Position numbers and translations under genes: made by a program. A stretch of DNA of 6,238 nucleotides, taken from contig CABMPS010000117.1 of the NCBI GenBank assembly GCA_902388545.1, positions 1 through 6,238 of the forward strand. Reading direction: 5' to 3'. Under the pieces are notes generated by a model, which did no database searches, had not been told where the DNA came from, and was given only the letters and a program-made list of their open reading frames with translations. The DNA comes from an uncultured Collinsella sp. (lineage in GTDB: Bacteria > Actinomycetota > Coriobacteriia > Coriobacteriales > Coriobacteriaceae). Positions 6,207-6,238 of the stretch are shown piece by piece (position 1 is the stretch's first letter; the number at the start of each line of letters is the position of its first letter).

Positions 6207-6238
6207 AACGGTAGGTTCATATATATGAACCTACCGTT
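6207..6238. repeat. Perfect 32-base inverted repeat upstream of the surface-protein gene (operator or terminator)
   Basis: The left arm aacggtaggttcatat is followed without a gap by its exact reverse complement, centred between 6222 and 6223. It may extend past the window edge. As RNA it could form a 14-base-pair stem with a four-base AUAU loop. On the minus strand a broken T-rich run (ctttgttttt) begins about three bases after it, so it could be a weak factor-independent terminator of an upstream minus-strand gene. Alternatively, the central TATATA could be a -10 element within a palindromic operator, with the -35 outside the window. It lies about 60 bases before the ATG. The sequence seen does not decide between these. 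Confidence 0.7.

Larger units (their letters stand above)
6146..6238 (-). promoter_or_regulatory. Upstream untranslated/control region of the surface-protein gene
   Basis: These 93 bases are the only non-coding sequence in the window. They hold the Shine-Dalgarno, the 32-base palindrome and, between them, a stretch with T-runs on the minus strand (gctttgtttttggac). A TTGGAC hexamer here could be a -35, but the bases 17 further on (ACTTTT) make a poor -10, so I do not call a promoter there. The palindrome's TATATA core is the best -10 candidate visible. No riboswitch-like fold or upstream peptide was recognised. Confidence 0.4.

Noticed and set aside
5129..6214. Plus-strand open frame of 361 codons with Gly/Ile/Val-rich end
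   Set aside because: Again in antisense register. Its Gly-Ile-Gly repeats are the complement of the Asp-Ala linker, and the real strand has a signal peptide, Shine-Dalgarno and LRR motifs across the same bases.
1..6238. A new multi-gene system, defence island, CRISPR array or mobile element
   Set aside because: One continuous gene fills 6145 of 6238 bases. There are no spaced direct repeats, transposase or integrase sequences, tRNA-like folds or second genes that could form a system.

Overview
The window is almost entirely one very large gene read on the minus strand. It starts at an ATG at 6143-6145, preceded by a good ribosome binding site, and stays open without a stop for 2048 codons until it runs off the left edge at position 1. 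I translated every codon and found no frameshift or in-frame stop. The protein is a secreted, modular surface protein. Its order is: Sec signal peptide; Asp/Ala/Pro/Thr-rich linker; BspA-type leucine-rich repeat domain; long beta-rich stretch with carboxypeptidase-regulatory-like and Ig-like segments; about 570 residues of largely helical sequence that I cannot assign to a family; then a carboxypeptidase-regulatory/Cna-B-like domain, two bacterial Ig-like domains, and the beginning of a chitobiase/beta-hexosaminidase C-terminal-like (Fn3-associated) domain cut by the window edge. The C-terminus, where a cell-wall anchor or transmembrane segment would be expected, is outside the window.

The organism is probably a GC-rich Gram-positive gut-type bacterium. 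The GC-rich codon choice, the AAAGGA Shine-Dalgarno and this class of giant LRR/Ig surface protein would fit Coriobacteriia such as Collinsella or a relative. That placement is inference from style, not from a marker gene.

The only non-coding DNA is the 93 bases at 6146-6238 upstream of the gene. It holds the ribosome binding site, an in-frame stop that fixes the start, and a perfect 32-base inverted repeat at the right edge that could be an operator overlapping a promoter or a transcription terminator of a preceding gene. The long plus-strand open frames (236-1861, 2123-3871, 5129-6214) are in-register antisense shadows of the minus-strand gene and are not genes.

There is no RNA gene, mobile element, CRISPR array or defence cassette. 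The most interesting material is the unassigned helical region with its glycine-rich hydrophobic stretch, the basic cluster in its acidic linker, and the upstream palindrome.
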